A stretch of 64,000 bases of DNA from Elephas maximus indicus (GCF_024166365.1 NC_064821.1:52417093-52481092); one strand, 5' to 3'; shown: positions 10,761 to 22,157, numbered from the stretch's first letter. Notes: generated by a model from the letters alone, not told the origin. Numbers and translations are program-made.

Positions 10761-11640
10761 AAGCTAGTAAATGTGATAAACAGCTCGACAGGTTTCCCAT
10801 CTGTTGGAGATACGTATCTTAAAACAAGACTTAGCTGATCTGTATGAGAAAGAGCAGGAGTGAATTCTACAGACAAGCTGAAATACAAGGCTGTACTGAT
10901 TTCTGAAAATAGTTGATCAAACTTTATCACTTATTAACTTTATTAATTCTTCACACATTGTTTTAGACATATACCATGGGTTGCCCTTTCCTGTGCTACC
11001 ATATTTTGAGATGTGACCTTAAAAATGGATCAAACTGAGCAACAAGTTCAAGTAAACTCCCAAAACTTCCATTTTGTGGGAACCCAAACATTTCATATCT
11101 GCCTCGAAAAGATAGCCCACGTTCAGCGATTGTTACAATGACAGTAACAACGCTTTGCAAAACGGCTTCCAGTACTGATGGTCTTCATTAATTTGTGTTT
11201 CCAGCTCACAAGTTCAGCCAAAACAATGTCTTCGGTTTACATATGACAATATATAATCTCTGTGAACTGAACTGTTTTAATGTTCATCAATCATATTCAA
11301 CTTGTACCGAACATTAAATCCGTAGCAAATCGAGAATTAAATAATTTAGGACTGAACAGTTTGCAAACAAAACAATATACAGAGCCAACTGATGGAGAAT
11401 ACAGGAGCCACACCCTCTTATAATTTTCATCATTAGCTTTCCACCCTAGAAATATGTTCTGGCTTCAGAACCTTGTTTTTTTGCTTACCATCCAGAAATT
11501 TTAGACACGAATATTCAAATGCTCCACTGTGATGCTGACAATTACTTGGCCCTCTTTTGATCCAATAATTGACATCATTTGAAGAAAAATTATCCCACGA
11601 AGTGGGATCTGTATTTCTGTTATTTATGGGGTCTGCAGAG
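10761..11640 (-). pseudogene. Decayed hAT-type (DUF4371/ZMYM1-like) transposase, N-terminal part
   Basis: Minus-strand fragments in shifting frames match the TTF-zinc-finger/DUF4371 transposase family. WLLYSPSVGSVYCFVCKLF lies near 11413-11350, then AERGLSFRG and LLELVAQFDPFL segments, then LSHTDQLSLVLRYVSPTDGK near 10860-10800. Many stops and frameshifts show it is dead. The reading frame runs up to the L1 insertion point and resumes beyond it. It could instead be a retrocopy of a domesticated ZMYM1-like gene. Confidence 0.7.
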
Positions 11641-12820
11641 ATGCAACAATTTCAGATGCTAAAATAGTTTCACTTTCTACACCATTATTTATTTATTTTT
11701 TTCCTACAGCAAGGAATGGATGCAGAATTTGGGACAAATTCTGTTACATTTGGAATTGTATTAGTAATTTCAGCACTAGCAGTACTAGTACAATGATTTG
11801 GACTCATTAAACTCGAGCGTTCAGAAAAGTCTCTTCCGATTTAAAATGGAAGTTAATTTTGGAATTGTCTTTAGGGATTCACAAATCCTTTCTTTTTACC
11901 TTCTGTGGGCTTTCATTTTTTTGTGCTCCACTCAGTTGTTGCTATTTCATTGTACCTGGATATAAAATTGTCACTTTTTAAATTTTGGCTCTACCACAGC
12001 AAATAAATTTGAATAATTGAAAATCAATAAAATTCACAAAAGAAGTAAAATTTACTTAAAAATTTTTATATTCAAAATTGGACATTAACACAAAAATTTG
12101 TATTTGAAAATTAGTAATTAAAAAAAATAATTTGGAACATGTAATTTTGTCCTCCTGGTCTCAGATAGTCAAACGAAATAGTACTTACAAAAAAAAAAAA
12201 AGCAGTTGGAAATAGTTTCATTCATTTTTCATACAACGCTTGTTGGTGGGCCTTCTGCAGATCTCCAAGAGTGTTTTTTGTCTTAAAATAATACTTAAAA
12301 ACTTGCGCACTCACCTTATGTCTTTTGATGCTGCATCTTCACAGTTCATTGGACGACTGCTGATACCCAAAGGGGCTGAGAGCAATTGCAAAGAGCGTGA
12401 TACAAATAGAAGGGTGTGCTCAATCTGAAGACACATTTTTGTTCACTTTGCACAGCACAGGACCAGATATGTCATGAGTCAAGTGAGTGTAGTGCTTAGT
12501 GCATTCTTACGTGGCTGATGAGAAAGAAATGAATGTGAAGTTATACCTGATCAGTCTGAAATGAAAAGGAAAACATAATTGTTGTCGAATACAAAATTGA
12601 TAAAATAGTATCAGTTTCATTTAGTGCCCTGCCACTTTCCTTCCACTGCAGTGCTGACTTTTCCTTGTGTCCTGTCTGCTTGGCATCTATGGGCCAGCTG
12701 GTGCCCCTGTTTTGTTGATGCCTTAACCAGGTGCTTGTCTTGATTACTGGGTAATCTGTCCCTGCACACATGGACCCACAGCTATCCACGGTGTCCCCCC
12801 AAGGGAGGGGACTACCTGCT
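11641..12820. other. AT-rich intergenic stretch, no gene seen
   Basis: It may include the 5' part of the decayed hAT element. I see no open frame of interest and no clear terminal repeat. Confidence 0.5.
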
Positions 12821-13348
12821 TGTCTTAGTCATCTAGCGCTGCTATAACAGAAGTACCACAAGGGGGTGGCTTTAACGAAGAGAAATTTGTTTTCTCACAG
12901 TCTAGTAGACTAGAAGTCCAAATTCAGTGAGTCAGCTCCATGGGAAGGCTTTCTGTCTCTGTTGGCTCTGGAGGGAGGTCCTTGTCATCAATCTTCCTTT
13001 GGTCTAGGGGCTTACCCATGCAGGAACCCTGGGTCCAAAGGATGTGCTCTGCTCCTGGCACTGCTTTCTTGCTGGTCTGAGGTCCCCCTGTTTCTCTGCT
13101 CACTTCTCCTTTTTATATCTCAAAAGAGATTGGCTCAAGACAAAATCCAATCTTGTAGATTGAGTCTTGCCTCATTTGACATAACTGCTGCCTATCCCAC
13201 CTCATAACATCATAGAGGTTAGGATTTATAGTCTATAGGAAAATCATATCAGACACCAACATGGTGGACAATCACTCAATACTGGGAATCATTGCCTACC
13301 CAAATTCATACACATAATTTCTGGGGACACAATTCCATCCATGACACT
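12821..13348 (-). mobile_element. LTR-like interspersed repeat, copy 2
   Basis: Same family as 597-1180 and 51391-51853. The minus-strand 5' end is GGAATTGTGTCCCCAGAAAT and the 3' end ATAGCAGCGCTAGATGACTAAG. It is the least interrupted copy, about 530 bp. Confidence 0.6.
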
Positions 13349-13559
13349 GCCGTTCCCCATTTTACTCTCACTGACACTTTCTTCCCTGCCCTGGGGCCGG
13401 CCTCTTACTACCCAGCATGGGGACTCTTTCCTTCTCCTCAGGTGCTTCCCTGGCCCAAGGGGTTAGCACAGAGCACAAGTGCAGATGAAGCAGGCCCTCA
13501 CCCTGATGGCTCTTGCCCTTAGGGGAGAACCATCTTCTTCAGCTGCTGAGCCATCCCAG

Positions 13560-13905
13560 GGTTGTCATGCCTCCTCTAGTGATCTCTCAGGTTCACCCCT
13601 TCTCTGCATCTGCCCCTCTGTTCCCAGCTACTCTATCTCCCATATGGGTTACTGAACAGCTCCCTCCTCTGCTCCCCCCACCAGTGTCACAGTCAGCTGT
13701 CCTTCCTGAACCCAGAGCCATCTTCCTTAAATACAAATTAGATCATGTCACTGCCTTGCTCTAAGGACTTCTCCTTTGGGAGAAGTTTCGAAATCCTTAC
13801 CAAGGCCCATCCTGTCCTCTGTGATCTGGCCTCGCCAACTTCCAGAGCTGCTGGCTGACTCCTAACCTGCACACCTCCCCCTCCAGATCCTGTATTCTTC
13901 TTTCA
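13560..13905 (+). mobile_element. L2-like LINE fragment
   Basis: Contains ATCATGTCACTGCCTTGCTC and GGCCTCGCCAACTTCCAGAG, the usual L2 3'-region wording. Ancient and diverged. Confidence 0.6.
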
Positions 13906-13914
13906 TTTCCTGTT

Positions 13915-14298
13915 GTTCTTGTTAGTTGCCATCAAGTCAGTTCTGACTCATGATGACCCCACATTCAGTAGAATGAAATGTTGTACCATCTTTGTGATTA
14001 TTGGCATGCTCAAGTCCATTGTTGTGGCCACTGTGTATTTTGAGTGCCTTCCAACCTAGGGGGTTCATCTTCCAGCACTCATTTGGACCGTATTCTGTTG
14101 TGATCCATAGGGTTTTCATTGGCTAATTTTCAGAAGTAGATCACTAGGCCCTTCTTCCCAGTCTGTCTTAGCCTGGAAGCTCCACTGAAACCTGTCCGTC
14201 ATGAGTGACCCTGCTGGTATCTGAAATACCCGTGGTATAGCTTCCACATCATAACAACATGCAAGCCTCCACAGTACGACAAACTGACAGACGGGAGG
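13915..14298 (-). mobile_element. Long RTE-tailed afrotherian SINE or RTE fragment
   Basis: Starts GTTGCCATCAAGTCAGTTCTGA, then GTAGAATGAAATGTTGTACC, CATAGGGTTTTCATTGGCTA and AGCAACATGCAAGCCTCCAC-like blocks. The same block order occurs at 21101, 53235 and 62491. Confidence 0.75.
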
Positions 14299-14613
14299 TT
14301 GTTTTGCTTTTGTCTTTTTCTACATTTCCTTAGATACTTCTTAGCTCGGCCTTCACTCTCCTCTCTTCCCACTGCAGCCTGGCCTTGTCTCAGCCACTGC
14401 CCCCCCCCACCCCCACCTAACATGCATCACATACCTAACCTGTCATTACACAAGGTCTCTCTCCCCTGATGGGCTGAAACCTCATGAGGGACAAGCCCTG
14501 CCTATTTTGGTCACTGTCGCATCCTTCAGCACCTGACCCAGAGTAGGCCTTTAAGAAATACTTGTTAATGGCCAACAAGCACATGAAAAGATGCTTAACA
14601 TCATTAGCCATTA

Positions 14614-14652
14614 AACAAACAAACAAACCCGTTGCCACCGAGTTGATTCGGA
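14614..14652 (-). mobile_element. Minimal 39-bp AfroSINE insertion
   Basis: Only (AAAC)n plus CCGTTGCCACCGAGTTGATT of the SINE 3' end is present. It is bounded by perfect 14-bp duplications ATCATTAGCCATTA at 14600-14613 and 14653-14666. Confidence 0.9.
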
Positions 14653-15363
14653 ATCATTAGCCATTAGGGAGATGCAAATCAAATCCACAATGAGGCACCA
14701 CTTCAACCCCAATAGGATGGCTAAGATTCAAAAAAAAAAAGGAAAACAACAAATGTTGGCAAGGATGTGGGGAAATTGGAACCCTCATCCATTGCTGGTG
14801 GGAATGCAAAATGGGACAGCCGCTGTGGAAAACAGTGTGGCAGTTCCTCAAAAGGTTAAACATAGAACTACCATATGACTCAGCAATCCCAACCCTAAAT
14901 ATATACCCAAGAGACCTGTAAGCGGCCATGCAAACAGACACAGTACACCAATGTTCATTGGAGCGATATTCACAGTAGTTAGAAGGTGGAAACAACCTAA
15001 ATGTCCATCAACAGATGAATGGGTAAACAAAATGTGGTATACACATAAATGGAATATTTCTCAGCCATAAAGAGAAATGAAGTCCTGGTATGTGCCACAA
15101 TATGGCTGAACCTTGAAAGCATTATTCTGAATGAAGTAAGTCAATCACGAAAGGACAAATATTGTCTGATCTCAATTATATGAAATATCTAGAATACGAA
15201 TATCTAGAAATCAAAGCTTATTAGTGGTTACCAGAGGTGGGAGGGAGTGGGGAAGTGGGAGTCACTGTTTAGGAAGCATTGAGCTTCCACTTACGGTGAT
15301 GGGAAAGTTGGCAACAGATATTGGTAACAGCGCACAACTTGATCAGTGTAATTGCTCTCACTG

Positions 15364-15539
15364 AAAAAAAAAACAAGAAAAAAAACCCTTTGCCCTTGAG
15401 TCAATTCCTACTCATAGCGACCCTATAGGACAGGGTAAAACTGCCCCATAGGGTTTTCAGGGAGCCGCTGGTGAATTCAAACTGCGGTCCTTTTGATTAG
15501 CGGCCCATAGCTCTTAATCACTGCACCACCAGGGCTCCC
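15364..15539 (-). mobile_element. AfroSINE inside old L1
   Basis: A-rich tail, TTTGCCCTTGAGTCAATTCC, and tRNA-like end CACTGCACCACCAGGGCTCC. Confidence 0.9.
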
Positions 15540-15600
15540 TCACTAAATTACACATGTGAAAAACATCGAATTGGCAAATGTGTTATAAATATTTTTGCAA

Positions 15601-16279
15601 AAAGAAATACTGAATACTGAAAGTTGAGGGACTCCCAATAAGCAGGGTCCTGCTGGCCCCAAGTGGCCTCTTGTTCCTTATCTCCTAGGCATGAATTTGT
15701 TCTCATCTGGACAAGGGCTCCCGCTACAAAGACTGTCCCTCTGCACCCAGAAGTCCTCTGCTTGGAGGCAAGGACAGAGGCTTTTGTAAGCAGCCCTGGC
15801 TTCCCCACTGCCCCCTAGCCCCACTTTCTCTTCCAAGATGGGGGTCAGTGATATGGGGCTGCTTCCATCCCTGCTTGGAGGGGCTGAGGCAGAGGGGGAT
15901 GGGTAGAACCCGAGAGATCTCCCCTTCCTGCCTCAGGGCAACCTGTTAGGGCAGCCAGATAGGACTGGCCAACTGCCAAGCATGGTGCGGGCCAGCTGCC
16001 CACCAGGGAGCCTACTGCCTGCCTGTCAGGAGGGGCTGCCAACTGCCCATCACCACACTGGCCAACTGTCACTCAGGACAGGCCAAAGTCTCACTCTGGG
16101 AACTCACCCACTGCCCATAAGAACATCAGCCAACTGTCACTCTGAAAGGCCCAGTGGCAAGGCAGGGAGTCACCAGTGGTCATTTTGCTGACGGCTGTTG
16201 TTTGTGTTACCCAGCATCCTTTCATTTCTCTACTGGCAAGGGCACCCAATTTGGACTTCCCAACACTCAGTCCAAGTGT
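15601..16279. other. Intergenic sequence, no gene or repeat recognised
   Basis: Contains repeated CCAACTGCC/CCAACTGTC phrases (15970-16140) that look like a decayed local duplication. No supported ORF. Confidence 0.5.
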
Positions 16280-16690
16280 TTCAATGGGCTTGATTCCCTT
16301 CCTGGCTGGAGGATGAACCAATGACTTGGGCCTGGCCAATCAGAGCATTGCATTCCTCTGGCTGTTGTGATTGGTTCACATGTAGACATGTGACTTAAAC
16401 CAAGCCAACCAAGACCAATCAGAACTAACTTGAGTGACTGGGAAGAAAGGCCTCTCTTTTCCCACTGTCCTTGAACCTGAGAGAGTATGAGGCTGGAGAA
16501 GCAGCAGCCATCTTGTCATCACTGGAGCAAGATGTCTAAGAATGAAGCCAGCCTAGAGGATGTGGAACTGAAGGACAGAGAAAGAGAAACTGGGTTCTGA
16601 GCTGGGTCCTGGAAAAACAGCTTGAACCCCTGGATCCAGCCATACCTGAAACCATTACTGCTGGGCTTTCCAGTTCTGTAAGGCAAAATG
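16280..16690 (+). mobile_element. Old LTR-like repeat, copy 1
   Basis: Carries three CCAAT/ATTGG motifs (near 16335, 16370 and 16415). It ends CTTGAACCCCTGGATCCAGC, a block shared with 57640-57960. Probably an ancient LTR. Family not assigned. Confidence 0.45.
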
Positions 16691-16701
16691 TTGCCTAAGC
16701 A

Positions 16702-16902
16702 GGAGCCCAGGAGTCGCAGTAGTTAAAAGCTCAGCTGCTTTCCAAAAGGTCAGCAGTTTGAATCCACTGGCCGCTCCTTGGAAACTCTATGGGGCGGTTC
16801 TACCCTTTGCTATAAGGTCACTATGAGTCGGAATCGACTAAAAAAATTGCTATAAGGTCACTATGAGTCGGAATCGACTAGATGGCAAGAAATTTGGTTT
16901 TA
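16702..16902 (+). mobile_element. AfroSINE with internal 34-bp tandem duplication
   Basis: Head GGAGCCCAGGAGTCGCAG. The 3' module TTGCTATAAGGTCACTATGA... occurs identically at 16807-16840 and 16847-16880, separated by A6. Duplication CCTAAGCA at 16694-16701 and 16903-16910. Confidence 0.9.
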
Positions 16903-16910
16903 CCTAAGCA

Positions 16911-18074
16911 AGAATTCCGTGGGTGGGGCCAGTAATCACTCAGGGAGTCTACCAGTGTCTCATGGAGAACATCCGTGGCTTAGGGTGGCTCTAGCGGAAC
17001 TTCTGACAGACACCCTTAGACAAAAACCAAATGGGCTCCATCTTTGCACTCCTTGCCCCTGGCTGCTGGCTTGGGCATGTGGTCTTGACTCATCCAATCA
17101 TATGCTCTCCCCAGCCTTTGGCTCAAAGTAAGGCAGAGAAGTGGGTAGGGACTTTAGCTGTAGTCGTGGCTGCAGGACGTGACCAGGTCCAGCAGTGATA
17201 GCAATAAGTAGCCGAGGCAGCTGTGTCCTCACCAGAGTGTCCCCTGGCAGGATCTGGAGGCTGTGGTCCAGCTGTGTCCCTGGGTTCCTGCCCAGTTCTC
17301 GAGCCTGGTTTTGTGGTCTGCCAGGCAACGCTGTGAGCTCTCAACACCCATGCCAGAAATTCCATTTTCTGCAGAAAGCAGTTAGAGTTGGGTTCTGCTG
17401 CTGGGGACAGGGACAAAGAACCCAACCCACATTTCAAGCCCTCAGAGAGGGGCTGCTACCCCGCTTGGGGCCGGGGAGGGCAAGCCTGGGGCAAACAGGG
17501 GAGGAGAATCTCGGCCTTAGGCTGCACATTCTGCCTCCCTCACCAGTGTTGGTGCACAAAGCTGCACTCCCTGAATGCCGCTTCCTCACTCCTCAAGGCT
17601 CCTGACAGAGTGCGGGGCATATTTTAGGGGCTTGGAGCATCGGTGAGGGGGAGCAACCTGCCCATTGGCACCAGCTGGAGAACGTGTATGTGTGTGTGCG
17701 TGTGTGCACGTGTGCATGCGTGTGTGTACATGCACATCTGAAGAAGAGTTGGAGCACTGAAGAAGTGGCCACTCTGCTCCCTCCAGGGCTAGGCAGAAAG
17801 GGCAGGGCTGAACCCAGACAGCTCTGGAAGGAGACCTGAGAGCACCTCTCATCCCAGAAGGGTGACAGCCACCAGGTAAGGCTGCCCATCTTGACCCACC
17901 TGCAACCAGGGAGCAAGCAGCTGAACCCAGAAGTGTTGTAATCTGGCAGTGACACCGAGATGGTTTGGCCAGGAAGAGGCCAGGCCCAGAGGCTGGATAA
18001 CACTACTGGTGAACCCTGGCAAGTATTGTATTCCATCCTCTGTACGTACCAGGCTCCTCATTCAAGAAGCCATG
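16911..18074. other. Intergenic sequence without recognised genes
   Basis: Overlapping ORFs near 17.2-18.0 kb on both strands are GC-rich, lack start or splice support and resemble no family I know. A purine-pyrimidine alternating tract lies at 17686-17745. Confidence 0.5.
17686..17745. repeat. Degenerate (GT)n alternating tract
   Basis: GTGTATGTGTGTGTGCGTGT and following GCAC/GTGC units. Alternating purine-pyrimidine, so Z-DNA prone. Confidence 0.75.
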
Positions 18075-18084
18075 AAAGCCAAGA

Positions 18085-18290
18085 TTTAAAGCATATGGGC
18101 TTTGCAACTAAACTCTGGAGTTCAAATCCCAGTTCTACCAATTATTAGCGGTGCTATACTTCATCTCTCTCTGCCTCTGCTTGTTGTCAGGTGTGTGTGG
18201 GGGAGGCGGTTAATTATTAAATGCATATAAAGCTACAAAGTGCTTAGGGCCTGGTACATACCAAGCATAAGCAAAAGCACTAATTTATTA
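18085..18290 (+). mobile_element. MIR SINE
   Basis: GGGCTTTGCAACTAAACTCTGG...GTTCAAATCCCAGTTCTACC (core 5' end) through GCTTAGGGCCTGGTACATA. Confidence 0.7.
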
Positions 18291-18440
18291 TTATGTGTAT
18301 TACTTCTTTGATTTTCACAACAACTCTTCAGGGGCAGGGCTATCGGCCCCATCCTACAGATGTGGAAACTGAGGCTCAGAGCGGTTAAATGATCTGCTCA
18401 AGGCCCCACAGAGCTGGGATCTGGAATCTCAGCCCAGATC
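18291..18440 (-). mobile_element. MIR SINE, opposite orientation
   Basis: GATGTGGAAACTGAGGCTCA followed by CTCAAGGCCCCACAGAGCTG, the reversed MIR core. It is adjacent to the plus-oriented MIR at 18085. Confidence 0.75.
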
Positions 18441-19199
18441 TGGCTGGCTCCAAAGTCCAGCTTCTTCCTTTCTCTCTTTGCTGAGCTCCCAGCTGGACCA
18501 GCCATCTCCCTGAGCCCTCAGCCCCCTCAGCTCAGCTCCCCAGCCAGCACAGACCGAGAACAAGGTCAGCCTAGTGGGCAAAGAAGGTGTGAGTCAGCCA
18601 GAACCTCCCCCTGCCCACACCCAATGAGAAGCCCACTTCTACAGAGAACTCATGGTGGCATTTGCCGGATGGTTAGCCTCATAGCCATACTCAAAAATTC
18701 AGGGCTGTCGAAGGGCCCACGGCTGGGTCATAGGCCAGGGTTCTGTCTGCTGAGTTCTCCCTGTGACCTTGACCAGCAGGATCCAGTTACATCAGAGCAG
18801 CAGCTCTGAAGAACAAGCACAGCTTGTCTCTTCCTCCAAGTATTTATTTCTTTGTCTTGTGAACACTGAAAAATGAAAGGAATGATAAGGATTTGGGAGG
18901 TGGTAGTGGTGGGGGGACAGGCCAGAAAATTCTGCAGAGCTGGTGTAACTCACCAAGAGGGCAGCGCGAGGGAGTTTTCAAGCCACATCAAAAGAAAGAA
19001 TAACTCCAGTGGAGACAAGGAAGGCACCAGGGGCTTGAGGTCTCCTTGGTTTCCACCTCCTCCCGGGGTGGCCAAGAGCTCAGCTCTGGGGGCAGAAGGT
19101 TTACTGCTGACCTTGCTGTGGTCAGGCCACTAACCTCTCTGGGCCACAGTCTCCTCAGCTCTTCAGCGCCAATAATGCTGGCTCCCCCTGCTCTGGGTC

Positions 19200-19492
19200 G
19201 TTAGGGAGATGAATACGACGTATTCAAGTTACTATAAACCACTTTTATGGCCATCCATTTTTTTATGATTTGTGTATTTTTTCATTCATCTATGTATTAA
19301 AATATATCTGTAAGTTTATATTTAATATTTCCAATCTCCAAAGACAAAAGATTGGGGTTATTAAGATACTGATAATAAAAAGCAATCATAACAAAAACTA
19401 AAAAAAAAAAAAAAGTATTCAACTTACGTCGGAACTCATTTACAATGGAATTGTTAGAATGGAACCCCATCACAAGTCAGGGACTACCTGTA
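19200..19492. mobile_element. Possible Tigger-type DNA transposon remnant
   Basis: Right end ACAAGTCAGGGACTACCTGTA resembles the CAGGTAGTCCCCGACTT terminus of Tigger-like elements. The interior is AT-rich. The left end is unclear. Confidence 0.4.
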
Positions 19493-19497
19493 TAGAC

Positions 19498-19731
19498 CAG
19501 GGGATCTCAACCAGGGGCAATTTAGCTCTCCAGGGAACACTTGCCAATGTCTAGAAACTTTTTTGTTTGTCACTACTGGGAGGAGATGGTGCTACTGGCA
19601 TACCAAGCATAAGCATACCCAGATGGTAGAGACCAGGGAAGCTGCTAAACATCCTACGAGGCACAGGACAGCCCCCCACCACAATAAAGAATTATCCAAA
19701 CTGTAGATAGTGTCATGACTGAGAATCCCTG
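19498..19731 (+). mobile_element. MER20 (hAT-Charlie) DNA transposon
   Basis: CAGGGGATCTCAACCAGGGG start, GCTGCTAAACATCCTACGAG interior and GAATTATCCAAACTGTAGAT near the end match MER20. Flanked by near-identical 8-mers GTATAGAC/GTATACAG. Confidence 0.88.
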
Positions 19732-19832
19732 GTATACAGCATTGAACGTTTTATAACAAATATTGGTTTTTATTATTCAGAGGGCCCAAGCCATGGTATT
19801 TTCAATTGCCTCATATGCACGTGGAAACTAGA

Positions 19833-20268
19833 CAATGAATAAGGAAGACCGAACAATTGATGCCTTTGAATTGTGTTGGCAAAGAATACTGAATGTACCA
19901 TGGACTGCCAGAAGACTGAACAAGTCTGTCTTAGAAGAAGTACAGCCAGAATGCTTCTTAGAAGCGAGGATGGTGAGACTTTGCCTCACATACTTTGGAC
20001 ATGTTATGAGGACAAACCATTCCCTGGAGAAGGACATCATGCTTGGTAAAGTAGAAAAAAAAAAGAATTTTTTTTTTTTTTTGAAAGTAGAGGGTTATCA
20101 AAAAAGAGGAAGACCCTCAATAAGATGGGTTGACACAGTGGCTGTAACAATGGGCTCAAGCATAGCAATGATTGTGAGGATGGCGGAGGACTGAGCAGTG
20201 TTTCATTCTGTTAAACACAGGGCCTCTATGAGTTGGAACCAACTCGATGACACATAACGACAACAAGA
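19833..20268 (+). mobile_element. RTE/BovB-like LINE 3' end with ORF remnant
   Basis: Translates NKEDRTIDAFELCWQRILNV then PWTARRLNKSVLEEVQPECF, LEKDIMLGKVE and GRPSIRWVDTVAVTM, with a poly(A)/poly(T) interruption at about 20055-20085. Ends in the shared GAGTTGGAACCAACTCGATG motif and a CAACAA tail. This is the C-terminal tail beyond the reverse transcriptase. Confidence 0.85.
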
Positions 20269-20489
20269 ACATCTGGGAGTGTGAGGGAAGGTGGCAGGGA
20301 GAGTGGGGTATGTTGAGAAGAAGGCGAAGTGCCGATGTTATCCTTCAGATAACAAATATTTGCCAAGACTGTGCCAGGCACTGTTCTAGGTGCTGAGCAA
20401 ATAAGGACCCACTCCTCCTTGTGGAGTTTCTGGTTTAATGGGGGTGAGAGAGAGACAGACCAAGTAAGCAGGTCAATAATAACGGCCCC

Positions 20490-21100
20490 AATATCTATCA
20501 AATGATGAATGGGTGAACAGAATGTGGTCTATCCATACAATGGAATATTATTCAGTCGTGAAAAGGAATGAAGTCCTGGTACCTGCTATAATGTGGATGA
20601 ACCTTGAAAACATTATGCTCAGTGAAAGAAGCCAGTCACAAAAGACCACCTATTGTATGATTCCAGTTATATGAAATGTCCAGAAGAGGGAAATCCATGC
20701 AGACAGAAAGTAGTTAGTGGTTACCTGGGGCTGAGGGGAATAAGGGAGTTGGGAGGTGATAGCTAAATGGTATAGGGCTTTTGGGGGGGGGTGATAAAAA
20801 TGTTCCAAAATTGTTTGGGGTGATGGTTACACAACTCTGTACCCATTGCCATTGAGTTGATTCCGACTCATAGTGAACCTGTTGGACAGAGTAGAACCGC
20901 CCGAAGAGTTTTCAAGGTTGTAATCTTTACAGAAACTTGGAGTGGCTGAAGGGCTTAAACCGTCAACCTTTCAGTTAGCAGCCAAGCACTTAACCACTGC
21001 ACCACCAGGGCTCCTTGCACAACTTTGTAAATATGCTAAAAACCATTGAATTCTACACTTTAAATGGGTGAATTGCATGGTATGTGAATTATATCTGAAT
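20490..21100 (+). mobile_element. Old L1 3' end
   Basis: CAATGGAATATTATTCAGTC, GGATGAACCTTGAAAACATT and, past a SINE, the CTACACTTTAAATGGGTGAA terminus of old L1. Interrupted at 20842-21017. Confidence 0.85.
20842..21017 (-). mobile_element. AfroSINE inside old L1
   Basis: CCATTGCCATTGAGTTGATTCC start and GCACCACCAGGGCTCC end. Duplication CACAACT[C/T]TGTA at 20830-20841 and 21018-21029. Confidence 0.92.
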
Positions 21101-21560
21101 TGTTGTTAGCTGTTGTCAAATTGACTCCTACTTGTGGTGACCTTATGGACAACAGAATGAAACGTCGCCCTGCCCTATGCCATCTGCACAATCACCGGCA
21201 TGTTCTAGCCCATCATTGCGGCTGTCGTGCCAATCTATCCTACCAAGGGTCTCCTGCACCTTCATTGGTCATCTCCTTCACCCAACACGATGTCCTACTC
21301 TAGCGATTTATTCTCCCTGATGATGTATCCAAAGTAAGCAAGTTGGACAATCTTCTGTTGTGATTCACAGTGTTTTCATTGGCTAATTTTTGGGAATAGA
21401 TTGCCAGGCCTCTCTTACTTGTCTGGCTTAGTCTAGAAACTCTGCTGAATTCTGTCCACCATGGGTGACCCTGCTGGTATTTGAAATACCAGTGGCATAG
21501 CTTCTGGCATCACAGCAACATGCAAGCTACCACAGTACGACAAACTGACAGACAGGGTGG
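21101..21560 (-). mobile_element. Long RTE-tailed afrotherian SINE or RTE fragment
   Basis: Longest of four copies. GTTGTTAGCTGTTGTCAAATTG and ACAACAGAATGAAACGTCGC at one end, GCAACATGCAAGCTACCACA at the other. The central GTCCTACTCTAGCGATTTAT section is missing from the shorter copies. Confidence 0.75.
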
Positions 21561-22072
21561 TGGTATATGTGAATAAAAGTTATATAAATAATAATAGTCA
21601 TCGCAAATGGTGAAATCAGAAATGAATGAAATAAGTAAAAGGCTGAGATGGAGCAACCCAGACTGCTGTGGCCTAGGAGACACCTCTGGGAGGTGTCACT
21701 GAGGTGGGGTGTGCAGGCTGCGATGAAGATGATGAAGACAGTTCAGGCAAAGGGAACAAGTGTGCAAAGAGCCCTGGGTTGGGGAGAGCTGGTGTGTTCC
21801 TGGAAGGGAGATAGCCTGTGTGCCAGGGAGTATGAGCCACCTAGACGGGTGGAGAAGGCTGTAGGCCTCGTCACGAAGTTGAGCGGGCTTAGTGACCTGG
21901 TATCTATGCTCGGGACAGTGCAGAAATATCACCGGACAGCTGCTTGATGGCTGGGCCAATAGCCCAGCTTGGATGTAAAGGATTTGCAAAGTGCATTTTC
22001 ATTGTTCTTCTCCTGAGTATCCTTGGAATCCCCGGGAGGAAGAAGACGGTATTGAGGACCTCCAGGTAGTTC

Positions 22073-22133
22073 TGTTGTAAGTAGGGTCGCTATGAGTTGG
22101 AACCGACTCAACAGCACCTAACCACAACAACAA
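22073..22133 (+). mobile_element. 61-bp RTE 3'-end insertion
   Basis: TAGGGTCGCTATGAGTTGGA...CAGCACCTAACCACAACAACA only. Duplication GTAGTTC at 22066-22072 and 22134-22140. Confidence 0.85.
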
Positions 22134-22157
22134 GTAGTTCAGTCCGGAGAAATCGCT

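Larger units (their letters stand above)
14571..15600 (+). mobile_element. Old L1 fragment (ORF2 3' end and 3' UTR)
   Basis: Translates to L1-like segments such as MQIKSTMRHHFNPNRMAKIQ. It contains the WNPHPLLVGMQNG stretch and the AAATGTCCATCAACAGATGA block. It is interrupted by SINE pieces at 14614-14652 and 15364-15539. Confidence 0.85.
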
